Shown piece by piece: positions 35,159-44,165 of a stretch of 64,000 bases of DNA. Positions within the stretch are counted from its first letter, which is position 1, and each line of letters begins with the position of its first letter. A model generated the notes under the pieces. The model had not been told where the DNA came from. It made no database searches and saw nothing but the letters and a program-made list of their open reading frames with translations. Source of the stretch: Paracidovorax konjaci. Lineage in GTDB: Bacteria; Pseudomonadota; Gammaproteobacteria; Burkholderiales; Burkholderiaceae_C. Location: positions 1 to 64,000 of the forward strand of contig NZ_FOMQ01000003.1 of NCBI RefSeq assembly GCF_900112675.1, in the 5' to 3' direction. The position numbers and the translations under genes were made by a program.

Positions 35159-35316
35159 CGCGCTTGGCCCATCGTTCCAATATTGCAACAATCTAACGCA
35201 GCAAGCCTGACTTATCAATCATTGATGCGCCCTACACAATCTATCCAACCGCGCACCGTCGGGCTCTGAAGCCCAGCAAGGCGTTCCAACCCCTTTTCTC
35301 TCCCAGGAGCCTCACC

Positions 35317-35949
35317 ATGCAACTGCTGCACATCGATTCCGCCATCACGGGCCAACAGTCCGTGTCCCGCCAACTCACGGCCCGCACCGTGGCCGCGTGG
35401 GTGGCAGCACATCCCGGCACGCAAGTCGATTACCTGGACCTCGTGGCCGAGGCCCCAACCCATTTCACGATGGATGCCATGGCCCCGCGCACCGGCCAGA
35501 CGGAAGGCCTCAGCGACAACCAGCAGCGCGAGAACGCCGTGTCCGAACGCCTGGTGGCGCAGTTCCTCGCGGCGGACGTGATCGTGGTGGGTGCCCCCTT
35601 CTACAACTTCGGCATTCCCACGCAGTTGAAGGCCTGGGTCGACCGCATCGCACAGCCCGGCCGCACGTTCCGCTATGGCGCCAACGGCCCCGAAGGCCTG
35701 GCCGGCGGCAAGACGGTGATCGTGGCGTCGTCGCGCGGCGGCGTGTACTCCACCAGCGAAGGCGGCCGCGCCATGGAGCACCAGGAAAGCTATCTGCAGA
35801 CCGTTTTCGGGTTCTTCGGCATCACGGATGTGCGCTTCGTGCGCGCCGAGGGCGTGGCCATGGGCCCGGAAGCGAAAGCCCAGGCCCTGGCGGGCGCGGA
35901 GGCCGACATCCAGGCCCACGCCGCGGCCGCGCTGGCCGAAGCCGCCTGA
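35317..35949 (+). CDS. azoR: FMN-dependent NADH-azoreductase
   Basis: This 210-residue flavodoxin-fold reductase of the AzoR family reduces azo compounds and quinones with NADH. The N-terminal [19 protein letters not shown] binds the FMN phosphate. [19 protein letters not shown] and the later [12 protein letters not shown] (about 140-150) are family blocks, followed by [20 protein letters not shown]. It is preceded by CCCAGGAGCC. Regulation by the divergent LysR gene is likely. Confidence 0.93.
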   Translation: MQLLHIDSAITGQQSVSRQLTARTVAAWVAAHPGTQVDYLDLVAEAPTHFTMDAMAPRTGQTEGLSDNQQRENAVSERLVAQFLAADVIVVGAPFYNFGIPTQLKAWVDRIAQPGRTFRYGANGPEGLAGGKTVIVASSRGGVYSTSEGGRAMEHQESYLQTVFGFFGITDVRFVRAEGVAMGPEAKAQALAGAEADIQAHAAAALAEAA

Positions 35950-36016
35950 GCGGCCGCCTCGGGCTCGGCGCACCGGGGTCTCCGGCAGCTCCTGGCCCTT
36001 GCCGGCGGCGCGCCGC

Positions 36017-36418
36017 CTAGCGCAGGTCGAAACGCACGGTGGCGATCTTCCCGCCCCGGGTCACCTGCACCAGTGCCTTGGTTCCGGGGGCCAGCTTGAA
36101 AGCGCCCCGCCCCTCCAGCCGGTCGCCGGCGGGGGCCAATGCCACTTCCTGCTTGTCGGCGCCGGCCAGCAGGGTCACCTTGGCGCTGGCCTGGGCCACG
36201 TCCACGGGTTTTCCGTGGTCGCGCAGGTAAAGCTGCAGCACATCGGCCTTGGCCACCAGTTCGTAATCCATGTCCTTCACCTCGGCCACGGTGCCGCCGT
36301 GCAGGGGTTGGTGCGCATGGCCGTGGGCGTGCTCACCGGCCGCGCGCGCGGGTGCCGAAGCCAGCAGTGCCGAAAACGCGGCGGTCGCCAACAGGGTGCG
36401 TGCAAGGGTTGGTTTCAT
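36017..36418 (-). CDS. Small exported His-rich protein at the end of the czc operon
   Basis: This 133-residue protein has a signal peptide (ARTLLATAAFSALLASAPARA) and a mature N-terminus rich in His (GEHAHGHAHQPLHGGTVAEV). A beta-rich domain follows (ELVAKADVLQLYLRDHGKPV, KLAPGTKALVQVTRGGKIAT). I do not recognise the family. It starts 96 bp after the czcA stop, on the same strand, so it is probably in the operon. The His cluster suggests periplasmic metal binding that could feed or sense the efflux pump. Confidence 0.75.
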   Translation of the reverse strand: MKPTLARTLLATAAFSALLASAPARAAGEHAHGHAHQPLHGGTVAEVKDMDYELVAKADVLQLYLRDHGKPVDVAQASAKVTLLAGADKQEVALAPAGDRLEGRGAFKLAPGTKALVQVTRGGKIATVRFDLR

Positions 36419-36514
36419 CGGTCGTTACCTCCAGGGGATGGGCAGAGCCATCGTTGAAAAAGCCGCGCCGGGGCGCGGCACAAGACAGGGCCGGCATGCT
36501 GCCGGCCCGGGCGG

Positions 36515-39500
36515 TCAGAAAGCACCGGCCTCCCGGTCGTTCACCAGCCTCTCGGCGGGCTTGCGGCCGAAGAGCCAGAACATCGCGGGCGTCAGGTAGG
36601 TATCGAGCAGCGTGGAGCTGATGAGGCCCGAGAAGATCACCACGGCCACGGGATGCAGGATTTCCGTGCCGGGGCGTTCCGCCTCGAAAAGCAGCGGCGC
36701 CAGCGCAAAGGCGGTGACCAATGCGGTCATCAGCACGGGGCTCAGCCGCTCCAGCGAGCCACGCACGATCAGCGCGGTGCCGAATTCTTCGCCTTCGGTG
36801 CGCATCAGGTTGACGTAGTGGCTCACCTTCAGAATGCCGTTGCGCACGGAAATACCCGCCAGCGTGATGAAGCCGATCAGCGCGGCCACCGACAGCGGCT
36901 GCCCGGAGATCCACAGACCCAGCACCGCACCCACCAGTGCGAGGGGAATGTTGGACATGATGAGCGCCGACAGCGCCACCGAACGGTAGCGGCTGTAGAG
37001 CACCACGAACATCAGCGTCAGCGACACGATGGACAGCAGCCCGACAAGGCGCGATGCCTCCTCTTGCGCCTGGAATTGCCCTCCCAGGGTGATGAAGGTG
37101 CCCTCGGGCAGGCGCGTGTCGGCCACCACGCGGCGGATGTCGGCCACCACGTCGGAGAGCGCGCGGCCCTGCGCATTGGCCGAGAGCACGATGCGCCGCC
37201 GGCCATCGTCCCGGCTCACCTGGTTGGGCCCGTCGCTCTCCTCGATCTGCGCCAACCGCGACAAGGGCACGCGGCCCGTCGGTGTCTCGATGAGGACGCG
37301 GCCGAGCCCGTCCAGCGAGCGCGCGGTCTCGGGCAGGCGCACCACGAGCGCGAATCGGCGGTTGCCCTCCACGATCTGGGTGATCTTCTCGCCCTCTACC
37401 AGACTCTGCAGCGCGGCCAGCACCTGCGGGGTGGGCACGCCATACTGCGCGGCCGCGACGGGGTCCACCCGCACCTTGATCTGCGGCGCCAGCACCTGCT
37501 TTTCGATCTCCAGGTCTGCCAGGCCGGGAATGCCGGCCAGCCGGGCGCGCAGCACGTCGGCCTGCCCGCGCAGCACATCCAGGTCCTCCCCGAAGATCTT
37601 GATGGCGATCTGGGAGCGCACACCGGAGAGCATGTGGTCGATGCGGTGCGAGATCGGCTGGCCGATGCCGATCGCGGCCGGCAGGGGCGCGAGGCGCGTG
37701 CGGATGTCGCCCGTGATCGCGTCCATGCTGCGCGTGAGTTCGGCCGCCGGCTTCAGGCCCACGTCCAGTTCGCTCACGTGCACGCCTTCGGCGTGTTCGT
37801 CGAGTTCCGCACGCCCGCTGCGCCGGCCGACGTGGGTGACCTCGGGCACTTCGCGCACCAGGGTTTCGGCCTGCCGGGCGATGGCCGATGACTCCGCGAG
37901 CGTCACGCCCGGATTGAGCCGCAGGCCCACGAGCAGCGTGCCTTCATTGAACGGCGGCAAGAAGGTGCGCGGAAAGAGCGGCACCGCCACCGCGGCGACG
38001 AGCACCGCCGCGCCTGCTGCCACGAGCGCCGCATGGGGCCGGGCGAGCACCGCGGCCAGGCTGGAGCGATAGCGCGCCTTGAGCCAGGCGAGCATGCGGG
38101 TATCCCCATGGTCCAGCGACTTCATGCCGGGCAGCAGGTAGTAGGCCAGCACGGGCGTGATGGTGACGGACACCAGCAGAGACGCCACGGTGGAGACGAT
38201 GAAGGCCACACCCAGCGGCACGAACAGGCGCCCTTCCATGCCCGGCAGCGCGAAGAGCGGCAGGAACACGAGCACGATGATCACCGTGGCGTAGAGGATG
38301 GCCGACCGCACTTCCATCGACGCGCGGGCCACCACCTCCAGCGGGTGCAGGCGGTGGTGCGGATGCCGCGAACGGTCATCCTTCAGGCGCCGCATGATGT
38401 TCTCCACATCGACCACCGCGTCGTCCACCAGACCGCCGATGGCGATGGCCAGCCCGCCCAGCGTCATGGTGTTGATCGACATTCCGAAGAACTTGAAGAC
38501 CAGCGCCGTGACGAAGATCGACACGGGAATGGCCGTCAGCGCGATGACCGTGGGCCGCAGGGTGCCGAGGAAGAAGAACAGGATCACCGCCACGAACACC
38601 GATGCGCCGATCAGCTTGCCCTGCAGGGTGTGGATCGATGCCTCGATGAAGCTCGCCTGCCGGAAGGTGACCTTCGGCGCATTCATGCCCGGGGGCAGCG
38701 AGGCCTGCATGCCCTCCAGCGCGGATTCCAAAGCACGCGTGAGCGCGATGGTGTCGGCGGTGGGCTGCTTCTGCACACCCAGGATCACGGCGGGAAGGCC
38801 TTCGAAGCCGGCATCTCCGCGCTTGATCGCCGGCGCGAAGCTCACCCGCGCCACCTGCCGCAGCAGGATCGGCTGGCCGCCGCGCGCGGTGAGCGCGAGG
38901 TTCTGCAGGTCTTCCAGCCGCGAGGTGCGACCCAGGTGGCGGATGAGGTATTCGCGGCCGTTCAGTTCAAGGAATCCGCCCGACGTGTTGGACGAGAAGC
39001 CCTTGAGCGCCGCATCCAGATCCGCCAGGGTGATGCCCAGCTCGGACATGCGGGCCGTGTCGGGCTGCACCTGGAACTGGCGCACCTCCCCGCCGATCGG
39101 TATCACCTGCGCCACGCCCGGGATGGCCATCAGCCGCGGGCGCAGCACCCAGTCGGCGTACTCGCGCACCTGCATGGCCGACAACGCGGCCTGCGCGGGC
39201 GGTCCGCCCGCTGTCCCGGTGCCCTGCCCTCCGATGGGAATGGCGATCTGCAGGATCTCGCCCATCACCGAGCTGACCGGGCCCATGCGCGGCGTCACGC
39301 CGGGCGGCAGGCCTTCCTCCATCGCGCCCAGGCGCTCCGAAACCATCTGCCGGGCACGGAAGATTTCCGTGCTCCAGTCGAAAGTGACGTAGATGAACGA
39401 CAGGCCGGCGCTGGACACGGAGCGCACGCTCTCCACGCCCGGCAGGCCGTTCATCGTCGTTTCCAGCGGGAAGGTGATGAGTTGCTCCACTTCCTCCGCG

Positions 39501-39670
39501 GCCATGCCGCCCGCTTCGGTCATGAGGGTGACCGTGGGCTTGTTGAGATCGGGGAACACGTCCACCGGGGTGCGCGAAAGCGTGAACGCGCCATAGGCCA
39601 TGACCACCAGGCTGGCGATGATCACCAGCAGCCGTTGGGCCAGGCTGTTTTCCAGAAGCCACTTGAACAT
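36515..39670 (-). CDS. czcA: Heavy-metal RND efflux pump, inner-membrane subunit
   Basis: This 1,051-residue HME-family RND transporter has about twelve transmembrane helices and two large periplasmic loops. The N-terminus contains RTPVDVFPDLNKPTVTLMTE. The helix-4 proton-relay motif reads GGLVDDAVVDVENIMRRLKD (about 408-427), with two Asp followed by Glu as in divalent-cation pumps. It uses the proton gradient to export metal through CzcB and the outer-membrane channel. The czcI gene and operon order favour Zn/Co/Cd, but the VDDAVVDVEN variant differs from the classical CzcA motif, so the substrate is uncertain. Confidence 0.9.
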   Translation of the reverse strand: MFKWLLENSLAQRLLVIIASLVVMAYGAFTLSRTPVDVFPDLNKPTVTLMTEAGGMAAEEVEQLITFPLETTMNGLPGVESVRSVSSAGLSFIYVTFDWSTEIFRARQMVSERLGAMEEGLPPGVTPRMGPVSSVMGEILQIAIPIGGQGTGTAGGPPAQAALSAMQVREYADWVLRPRLMAIPGVAQVIPIGGEVRQFQVQPDTARMSELGITLADLDAALKGFSSNTSGGFLELNGREYLIRHLGRTSRLEDLQNLALTARGGQPILLRQVARVSFAPAIKRGDAGFEGLPAVILGVQKQPTADTIALTRALESALEGMQASLPPGMNAPKVTFRQASFIEASIHTLQGKLIGASVFVAVILFFFLGTLRPTVIALTAIPVSIFVTALVFKFFGMSINTMTLGGLAIAIGGLVDDAVVDVENIMRRLKDDRSRHPHHRLHPLEVVARASMEVRSAILYATVIIVLVFLPLFALPGMEGRLFVPLGVAFIVSTVASLLVSVTITPVLAYYLLPGMKSLDHGDTRMLAWLKARYRSSLAAVLARPHAALVAAGAAVLVAAVAVPLFPRTFLPPFNEGTLLVGLRLNPGVTLAESSAIARQAETLVREVPEVTHVGRRSGRAELDEHAEGVHVSELDVGLKPAAELTRSMDAITGDIRTRLAPLPAAIGIGQPISHRIDHMLSGVRSQIAIKIFGEDLDVLRGQADVLRARLAGIPGLADLEIEKQVLAPQIKVRVDPVAAAQYGVPTPQVLAALQSLVEGEKITQIVEGNRRFALVVRLPETARSLDGLGRVLIETPTGRVPLSRLAQIEESDGPNQVSRDDGRRRIVLSANAQGRALSDVVADIRRVVADTRLPEGTFITLGGQFQAQEEASRLVGLLSIVSLTLMFVVLYSRYRSVALSALIMSNIPLALVGAVLGLWISGQPLSVAALIGFITLAGISVRNGILKVSHYVNLMRTEGEEFGTALIVRGSLERLSPVLMTALVTAFALAPLLFEAERPGTEILHPVAVVIFSGLISSTLLDTYLTPAMFWLFGRKPAERLVNDREAGAF

Positions 39671-39688
39671 GGGACAGGCTCCTGGGTG

Positions 39689-40837
39689 TCAGCGGATCTG
39701 GTTGAGCAGCGTGGCGGCCTGCGTGACCACGCGGTCACCCGCAGCGAGGCCCGAGGTCACCGCCACGGAAGACCCGTCGAGCGGCTCCAGCGTCACCGGG
39801 CGCGGCGCGAAGGTCTCCGGCCCCGTCTTCACCCACACGATGGCTTGGTTGGCTGCATTCCTGAGCACCGATGCGCTCGGAACGCGCAGGCCCTGCACGG
39901 TGGCCGCGCCCTGCACGAACACCGCCACGGGCTGGCCGACCGCCAGGCGCGCGACCCGCGTGCCCGCAGCGCTGAACAGCAGCGGCAGCGCCTGCTCGCG
40001 CAGGCTGCGCCCCGCGCCGAGGAACGTGAGCGGAATGCGCTCGCCGTCCAGGGCCAGGGACGCTCCGGCCACGTCGCGCGCCACGGCCGCGTCGTAGACC
40101 AGCGCTTCGATGCGCAGACGCTGCGGGTCCACCACCTCGAACACCAGTTCGCGGGCATCCACCACCTGCCCTGCCACGGCGTTGCTCGAAGCGATGACGC
40201 CATCCACGGGCGCCACCAGGGCATCGCGCCCCGAGAGACCCGAACCCAGCGCGGAGATGCGCGCGGAAAGGCTGGCGGATTCGCTCTCGGCCGCCTCGAT
40301 GTCCTTGCGGGGTACGGTCTCGCTCAGCTCACGCAGGCGCGCCAGGCGTCTTTCGGCCAGTGCCCGCGCGGCGCGCAGCTCGGCGACCTGGGCCATCTGG
40401 CCGGAACGCTCGATCGATCCCTGGGCGGGTTGCACATGGGCCAGCACCTCGCCGCGGCGAACGGCCTGCCCGATCTGCGGCAGGCCGCGCGGACCCGGCT
40501 CCAGGCGCCCGGCCACCATCGCCTGCACCTTGCCGCCAGCGTTCGGATCCATCACCACCCGGCCCGCCAGCTCGTGCGAGCGCGCCAGCGGCTCCTGTGC
40601 CACAGGCTGCGTGCGCACCTGGAGCTGGCGCTGCGCCGGTTTGGGCAGGAACACGCTGCCGTCAGGCAGACGGCTCGGCCCGTTGCCCGACGCCGCGGGA
40701 GGCGCTTCGCCATGGTCATGGCCCGGCCCGGCATGGGCCGGCATCACCAGGGCCCAGCCGAGGGCCGCTGCACACATGCAGGCCAGAGCCCGCCGCGCTG
40801 CCGGGGGCAGGTTTCGCATGGGATCGCGCGCGGTCAT
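39689..40837 (-). CDS. czcB: Heavy-metal efflux periplasmic adaptor (membrane fusion) subunit
   Basis: This 382-residue adaptor links the RND pump to the outer-membrane channel. A signal peptide (about 13-33) is followed by a His-rich mature start (GPGHDHGEAPP). Barrel-sandwich halves flank an alpha-helical hairpin (MAQVAELRAARALAERRLARLRE area, about 170-230); LVAPVDGVIASSNAVAGQVV marks the return to the lipoyl domain, and the C-terminus carries ATVQGLRVPSASVLRN. ATG 40837 has GGAGGTGCCGC upstream and overlaps the preceding stop by ATGA. Confidence 0.88.
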   Translation of the reverse strand: MTARDPMRNLPPAARRALACMCAAALGWALVMPAHAGPGHDHGEAPPAASGNGPSRLPDGSVFLPKPAQRQLQVRTQPVAQEPLARSHELAGRVVMDPNAGGKVQAMVAGRLEPGPRGLPQIGQAVRRGEVLAHVQPAQGSIERSGQMAQVAELRAARALAERRLARLRELSETVPRKDIEAAESESASLSARISALGSGLSGRDALVAPVDGVIASSNAVAGQVVDARELVFEVVDPQRLRIEALVYDAAVARDVAGASLALDGERIPLTFLGAGRSLREQALPLLFSAAGTRVARLAVGQPVAVFVQGAATVQGLRVPSASVLRNAANQAIVWVKTGPETFAPRPVTLEPLDGSSVAVTSGLAAGDRVVTQAATLLNQIR

Positions 40838-41412
40838 GCGGCACCTCCGATCGGGTTCCGGCGGCCCGAGCCAGCGCGGCGGCGCAGCGCCACGGCAGCC
40901 AGCGCAAGTGCCAGCACGGCACCGGCAATCCAGGGCGCCCGGGTGCGCCACGGGCTGCCGGCAGATTCAGGCCCGCTTCCTTCAGGGCCATGGATATCGA
41001 ACGTGCCCGCCAGCACATCGCTGGCGGTGCCGACGGCCACTACCGCGGCCACGGCCGCTTCGCCTTCGGGCAGCGGCGCGGGCAACAGCGCTTCGAAACG
41101 GCCATCGCCGCCGCTCGGGTTCAGGGCCACCGGGTGGCCGTTGATTTCCAGATCGAGACGCGCGCCCTCGGCCGGCCGGTTGTCCGCCGCGTGGTCCAGG
41201 TACAGCGACAGGCGCTGCCCGTCGAGCACGCCTACCAGCTCGAAGGCGTCCGACACCGCCGTGAAGCGGGGCAGCATCCCGGCACCAGTGGCCACCGGCG
41301 CTTCGTCATCGTGGCCTTCGTGCGCCACCGACCAGGCCGGCAGCAGCGCCAGCGCGACCGCCAGGCTCCAGGCCCGGGTCAGCAAAAGAGAATTCTTCAT
41401 TGGGTTTGCCAT
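40834..41412 (-). CDS. Exported/membrane protein inserted between czcC and czcB
   Basis: This 192-residue protein is not recognised. It has a signal peptide (SLAVALALLPAWSVA), a His/Asp-rich mature start (HEGHDDEAPVATG), and a periplasmic beta-rich domain (FELVGVLDGQRLSLYLDHAA, DLEINGHPVALNPSGGDG). One C-terminal transmembrane helix (IAGAVLALALAAVAL) is followed by a basic tail. It is translationally coupled to czcB (ATGA) and starts 19 bp after czcC, so it is an integral part of the operon although absent from the classical czcICBA set. ATG 41400 is an alternative start. Confidence 0.8.
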   Translation of the reverse strand: MANPMKNSLLLTRAWSLAVALALLPAWSVAHEGHDDEAPVATGAGMLPRFTAVSDAFELVGVLDGQRLSLYLDHAADNRPAEGARLDLEINGHPVALNPSGGDGRFEALLPAPLPEGEAAVAAVVAVGTASDVLAGTFDIHGPEGSGPESAGSPWRTRAPWIAGAVLALALAAVALRRRAGSGRRNPIGGAA

Positions 41413-41431
41413 GCAAGTGAAAAGCGGGCGC

Positions 41432-42778
41432 TCAGCGCGCGCCAGAAAGGGGGGAAGAAAGGGGCACGCCGCTTTCGGACGGAAGAAAGCCCAGCGCCTG
41501 GTTCAGCGCGGACACGGCCGCATCGCGGTCCAGGCGCGCGCGCAGGGCCTCTCGGCCTGCATCGGCGGCTTCCTGCTCGATGCGCAGGCGTGTGGGGAGA
41601 TCGGTCTCGCCCAGCGCGAAGGACTTCTGCATGAAGCCGCGCGTCGCCCCGGCGAGTGTTTCCCGCTCCCGCGCGGCATCCCACTGGGCCTGCGCGGCCG
41701 CGTGGCGCGCGTAGGCCGCGGCGATGTCTGCGCGCACACGGGCATGGTCGCGCTCGGATTGCGCTTGCGCTTCGGTGGCTTCGGCCAGTGCCGTGGCCAG
41801 CCGCGCCTCGTACCGGCTGCCGCCGCCGAAGGGAATGCGCACGGCCACGGTCAGGCTCTGCTGGTACGCCTCGCCCCGGGCGCCGCGGTCGCGCGTGGTG
41901 GCGATGGAGAGTTCCGGGTTGGCACGCTGCTGTACCGCAGTGAGTTCAGCGGTGTGCCGGGCCACTTCCGCTTTCTGCCGCACTTCCGCCAGCGCGGGGT
42001 GCGCATCCACAGCCATGCCCGCTGCCGTGCCGGCCGGCAGAGGCTCCACCATGCCCGGTGCGTCCAGCGGCAGGCCTTGCAGTTCCATGGCAGCCGGGGC
42101 ACCGGGTGCCAGAGCATCCAGCCCGAGCCGAGCCACCTGCAGCGCGCCTTCGGCTTCCGCCATGGCGGCCGTGGCAGAGGCCACTGCGCCCACGGCCTGG
42201 TGCCGGTCCACCAGCGCCAGATCACCGGCCTGCACGCGCCGCGCCACGTCGGAGGCCAGATCCCGGGCGCTTTTCAGGCGCTCCCGGGCCCACTCCAGAC
42301 CGGCACGGGCACGCAGCCACTGCCACCACGCCTCGCGCACGGAGCCGGCCGTGCGCAGGCGCGCAGCCTCCAGGCGGCCGCGCTCCGCGCGCTCCTGCGC
42401 CTCGGCCAGCCGCGCGGTGCGCCCTCGCTCACCCGGCAACCAGAGCGGCAGCGCCACTCCCGCTTCGTACTCCCTGGCACCTTCCCGGCCATTGAAACGG
42501 TCGGTCTTGGCCGACAGGGAAACGGCCGGCGCCTCGGCTGTCCACTGCCCTGCAGCCTGCCGGCGCGATGCGGCCGACCGCATCCGATCGCCAGCCGCCA
42601 ACGCCTCGGGCTGCGCAGCCCAGGCGGCCTCGAAGAGGCGTGACAGCGGCGTGCCGGGAGCCGCCTGTGCGTTGATTTCCAGAGCGCCCTGCGGCGCCAC
42701 TGTCTGTGCCGGCGCCATGCCAGCCGACAACCCTGCCAGGGCGCCACAAAGGCCCCAGCGAAACATATTTCGGTGCAT
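41432..42778 (-). CDS. czcC: Heavy-metal efflux outer-membrane channel (TolC family)
   Basis: This 448-residue outer-membrane factor has a signal peptide (RWGLCGALAGLSAGMAPAQ), the early helix TPLSRLFEAAWAAQPEALAA and long coiled-coil repeats. The family segment SLTVAVRIPFGGGSRYEARL and the late DLPTRLRIEQEAADAGREAL follow, and the order of repeats fits two TolC-type halves. The start at 42778 is chosen because GGAGAG precedes it at good spacing; an in-frame ATG five codons upstream overlaps that ribosome site. It provides the exit duct for CzcBA. Confidence 0.88.
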   Translation of the reverse strand: MHRNMFRWGLCGALAGLSAGMAPAQTVAPQGALEINAQAAPGTPLSRLFEAAWAAQPEALAAGDRMRSAASRRQAAGQWTAEAPAVSLSAKTDRFNGREGAREYEAGVALPLWLPGERGRTARLAEAQERAERGRLEAARLRTAGSVREAWWQWLRARAGLEWARERLKSARDLASDVARRVQAGDLALVDRHQAVGAVASATAAMAEAEGALQVARLGLDALAPGAPAAMELQGLPLDAPGMVEPLPAGTAAGMAVDAHPALAEVRQKAEVARHTAELTAVQQRANPELSIATTRDRGARGEAYQQSLTVAVRIPFGGGSRYEARLATALAEATEAQAQSERDHARVRADIAAAYARHAAAQAQWDAARERETLAGATRGFMQKSFALGETDLPTRLRIEQEAADAGREALRARLDRDAAVSALNQALGFLPSESGVPLSSPLSGAR

Positions 42779-42857
42779 CCGATTTCTCTCCATCCAAGCC
42801 TATGGGGGAAGCGATGGATCGGAGAGGCGGCACGGCCCCGTTCCCCTGACCGTCAAG

Positions 42858-42873
42858 GCCCCTGTTCAGGGGC
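42858..42873. promoter_or_regulatory. Inverted repeat between czcI and czcC
   Basis: GCCCCTG-TT-CAGGGGC is a perfect 7-bp inverted repeat in the 184-bp gap between czcI and czcC. It could be an operator or an RNA hairpin tuning expression of czcCBA; no regulator gene is present in the window. Confidence 0.35.
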
Positions 42874-42962
42874 GCCGCGGTGCAGTACGGACGGCCACGC
42901 ACGCAGAGCGTGCCAGGCTGGCCGTCATCAGAAGGGATGCAGGGCGAAGGACGCCTCGCCGA

Positions 42963-43313
42963 TCAGGCGAGGCGCGGCCAATTGGGCCTATCGGGCAATG
43001 CAGGGGGCGGAGCCAGGGGCTTGCCCTGTGCCCGCAAGGCATGCTCCGCGCGCAGCACGCGCACGTCCGGCTGCGAGCGCGCTACCAGGGCAATGGCACA
43101 ACCCGCGTGGCAGGCACTGCAATCCTGGTCGGCATCGCCGGACAGAGCGGTGCCGTCCGCACTGCCGTCGGCCGGGCCCTCGTGCTGGTGGGCATGGTGG
43201 CCGAAATGCTGGCTGGCCGCCGTGGGCTCGTGCGCGCAATAGCCTGCGGCTTCCGCCCAGGTGAACTGGAGCGGCAGCAGGGTCAGCAGGAAAATGAGCA
43301 ACCAGCGGCGCAT
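42963..43313 (-). CDS. czcI: CzcI-like metal-resistance accessory protein
   Basis: This 116-residue exported protein begins MRRWLLIFLLTLLPLQFTWA, very close (from memory) to the CzcI signal peptide of Cupriavidus czc operons. YCAHEPTAASQHFGHHAHQH with its His cluster, and a Cys-rich QDCSACHAGCA (about 65-75), complete the likeness. It ends with RPNW, also found in CzcI proteins. As in czcICBA it is the first gene of the operon. CzcI is thought to act as a periplasmic regulator or metal-binding modulator of czc expression. Confidence 0.8.
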   Translation of the reverse strand: MRRWLLIFLLTLLPLQFTWAEAAGYCAHEPTAASQHFGHHAHQHEGPADGSADGTALSGDADQDCSACHAGCAIALVARSQPDVRVLRAEHALRAQGKPLAPPPALPDRPNWPRLA

Positions 43314-43384
43314 GGCCAAAAATTGTAGCGGGGCCGGACGAAGCCCCCGCCCCGCCTGGGGCCATGCGAAGCGTCCTGCGGACC

Positions 43385-43939
43385 TCAGACCTTGGCGTGC
43401 CGGCGCACCCAGTCGGCGTACTTTTCCACCCAGGTCTGAATGAACTGCCGGCTGGCCTCGCCGATGTTGCCGTCGTCGTCGAACAGGCCGTCCTTTGCCT
43501 GGATGAACGCCTCGGGCTGGCCCAGCGTCGGCACGTCGAGGTAGGCCAGCACGTTGCGGAGGTGCTGCTGCGCCAGCGCGGTGCCGATGGCACCGATCGA
43601 CACGCCCAGCACGCCTGCGGGCTTGCCGCTCCACACGCTCTGGCCGTAGGGGCGGGAGGCGTGATCGATCGCGTTCTTCAGCACGCCGGGAATGGAGCGG
43701 TTGTATTCCGGGGTGACGAACAGCAGCCCCTGCGCTTTGGAAACCTCGGACTTGAGCCGCAGCACGGCGGCGTTCTGGTGGCCGTCATCGTCCTGGTTGT
43801 AGAGCGGCAGGTCGTCGATGCGCACCTGCACCAGCGTGAAATCGGGAGGCATCAGTTTGACCAGCGCGTCGGCCAGGCGGCGGTTGAAGGAATCCTTGCG
43901 CAGACTGCCCACGAGGACGGCGATGGTGAATTGGCTCAT
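43385..43939 (-). CDS. NADPH-dependent FMN reductase family protein
   Basis: This 184-residue flavodoxin-fold reductase has the FMN-binding loop AVLVGSLRKDSFNRRLADAL (about 7-26), LLFVTPEYNRSIPGVLKNAI (about 73-92) and GVLGVSIGAIGTALAQQHLR. It belongs to the ArsH/ChrR/SsuE-like superfamily. Without the partner oxygenase nearby, I cannot say whether it supplies FMNH2 to a desulfonating system or acts as a quinone/chromate reductase. AAAGGAGCTTTC gives an excellent ribosome site. Confidence 0.9.
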   Translation of the reverse strand: MSQFTIAVLVGSLRKDSFNRRLADALVKLMPPDFTLVQVRIDDLPLYNQDDDGHQNAAVLRLKSEVSKAQGLLFVTPEYNRSIPGVLKNAIDHASRPYGQSVWSGKPAGVLGVSIGAIGTALAQQHLRNVLAYLDVPTLGQPEAFIQAKDGLFDDDGNIGEASRQFIQTWVEKYADWVRRHAKV

Positions 43940-44086
43940 GAAAGCTCCTTTGCTTCGGAAGATTGGCTGGAGAGAAGGTCGGCATGGAGGGTCCTGCGGC
44001 GACGCGACCCCACTCACATGATCGCGCCCGGTACCGGCGGCGGCTGTCAGGCAAGCGCGCATTCGCTCCAGTGGACCGGAACGGAA

Positions 44087-44119
44087 AAAGCCCCCGGAAC
44101 CTGCGGCGCCGGGGGCTTT
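44087..44119 (-). terminator. Intrinsic terminator downstream of the encapsulin operon
   Basis: AAAGCCCCCGG and CCGGGGGCTTT flank an 11-nt loop, with TTTTTCC following on the minus strand. It lies 46 bp past the cysteine desulfurase stop and marks the end of the operon. Confidence 0.85.
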
Positions 44120-44165
44120 CAAGGATGGATCGGCCGCACTTCGCGATTCGCGCGGCCGGGCACTT

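Noticed and set aside
38033-42643. A 1,536-residue frame antisense to czcA, czcB and czcC
   Set aside because: It spans the complementary strand of three recognised genes and contains only repetitive His/Arg/Gln-rich sequence. No ribosome site or domain supports it.
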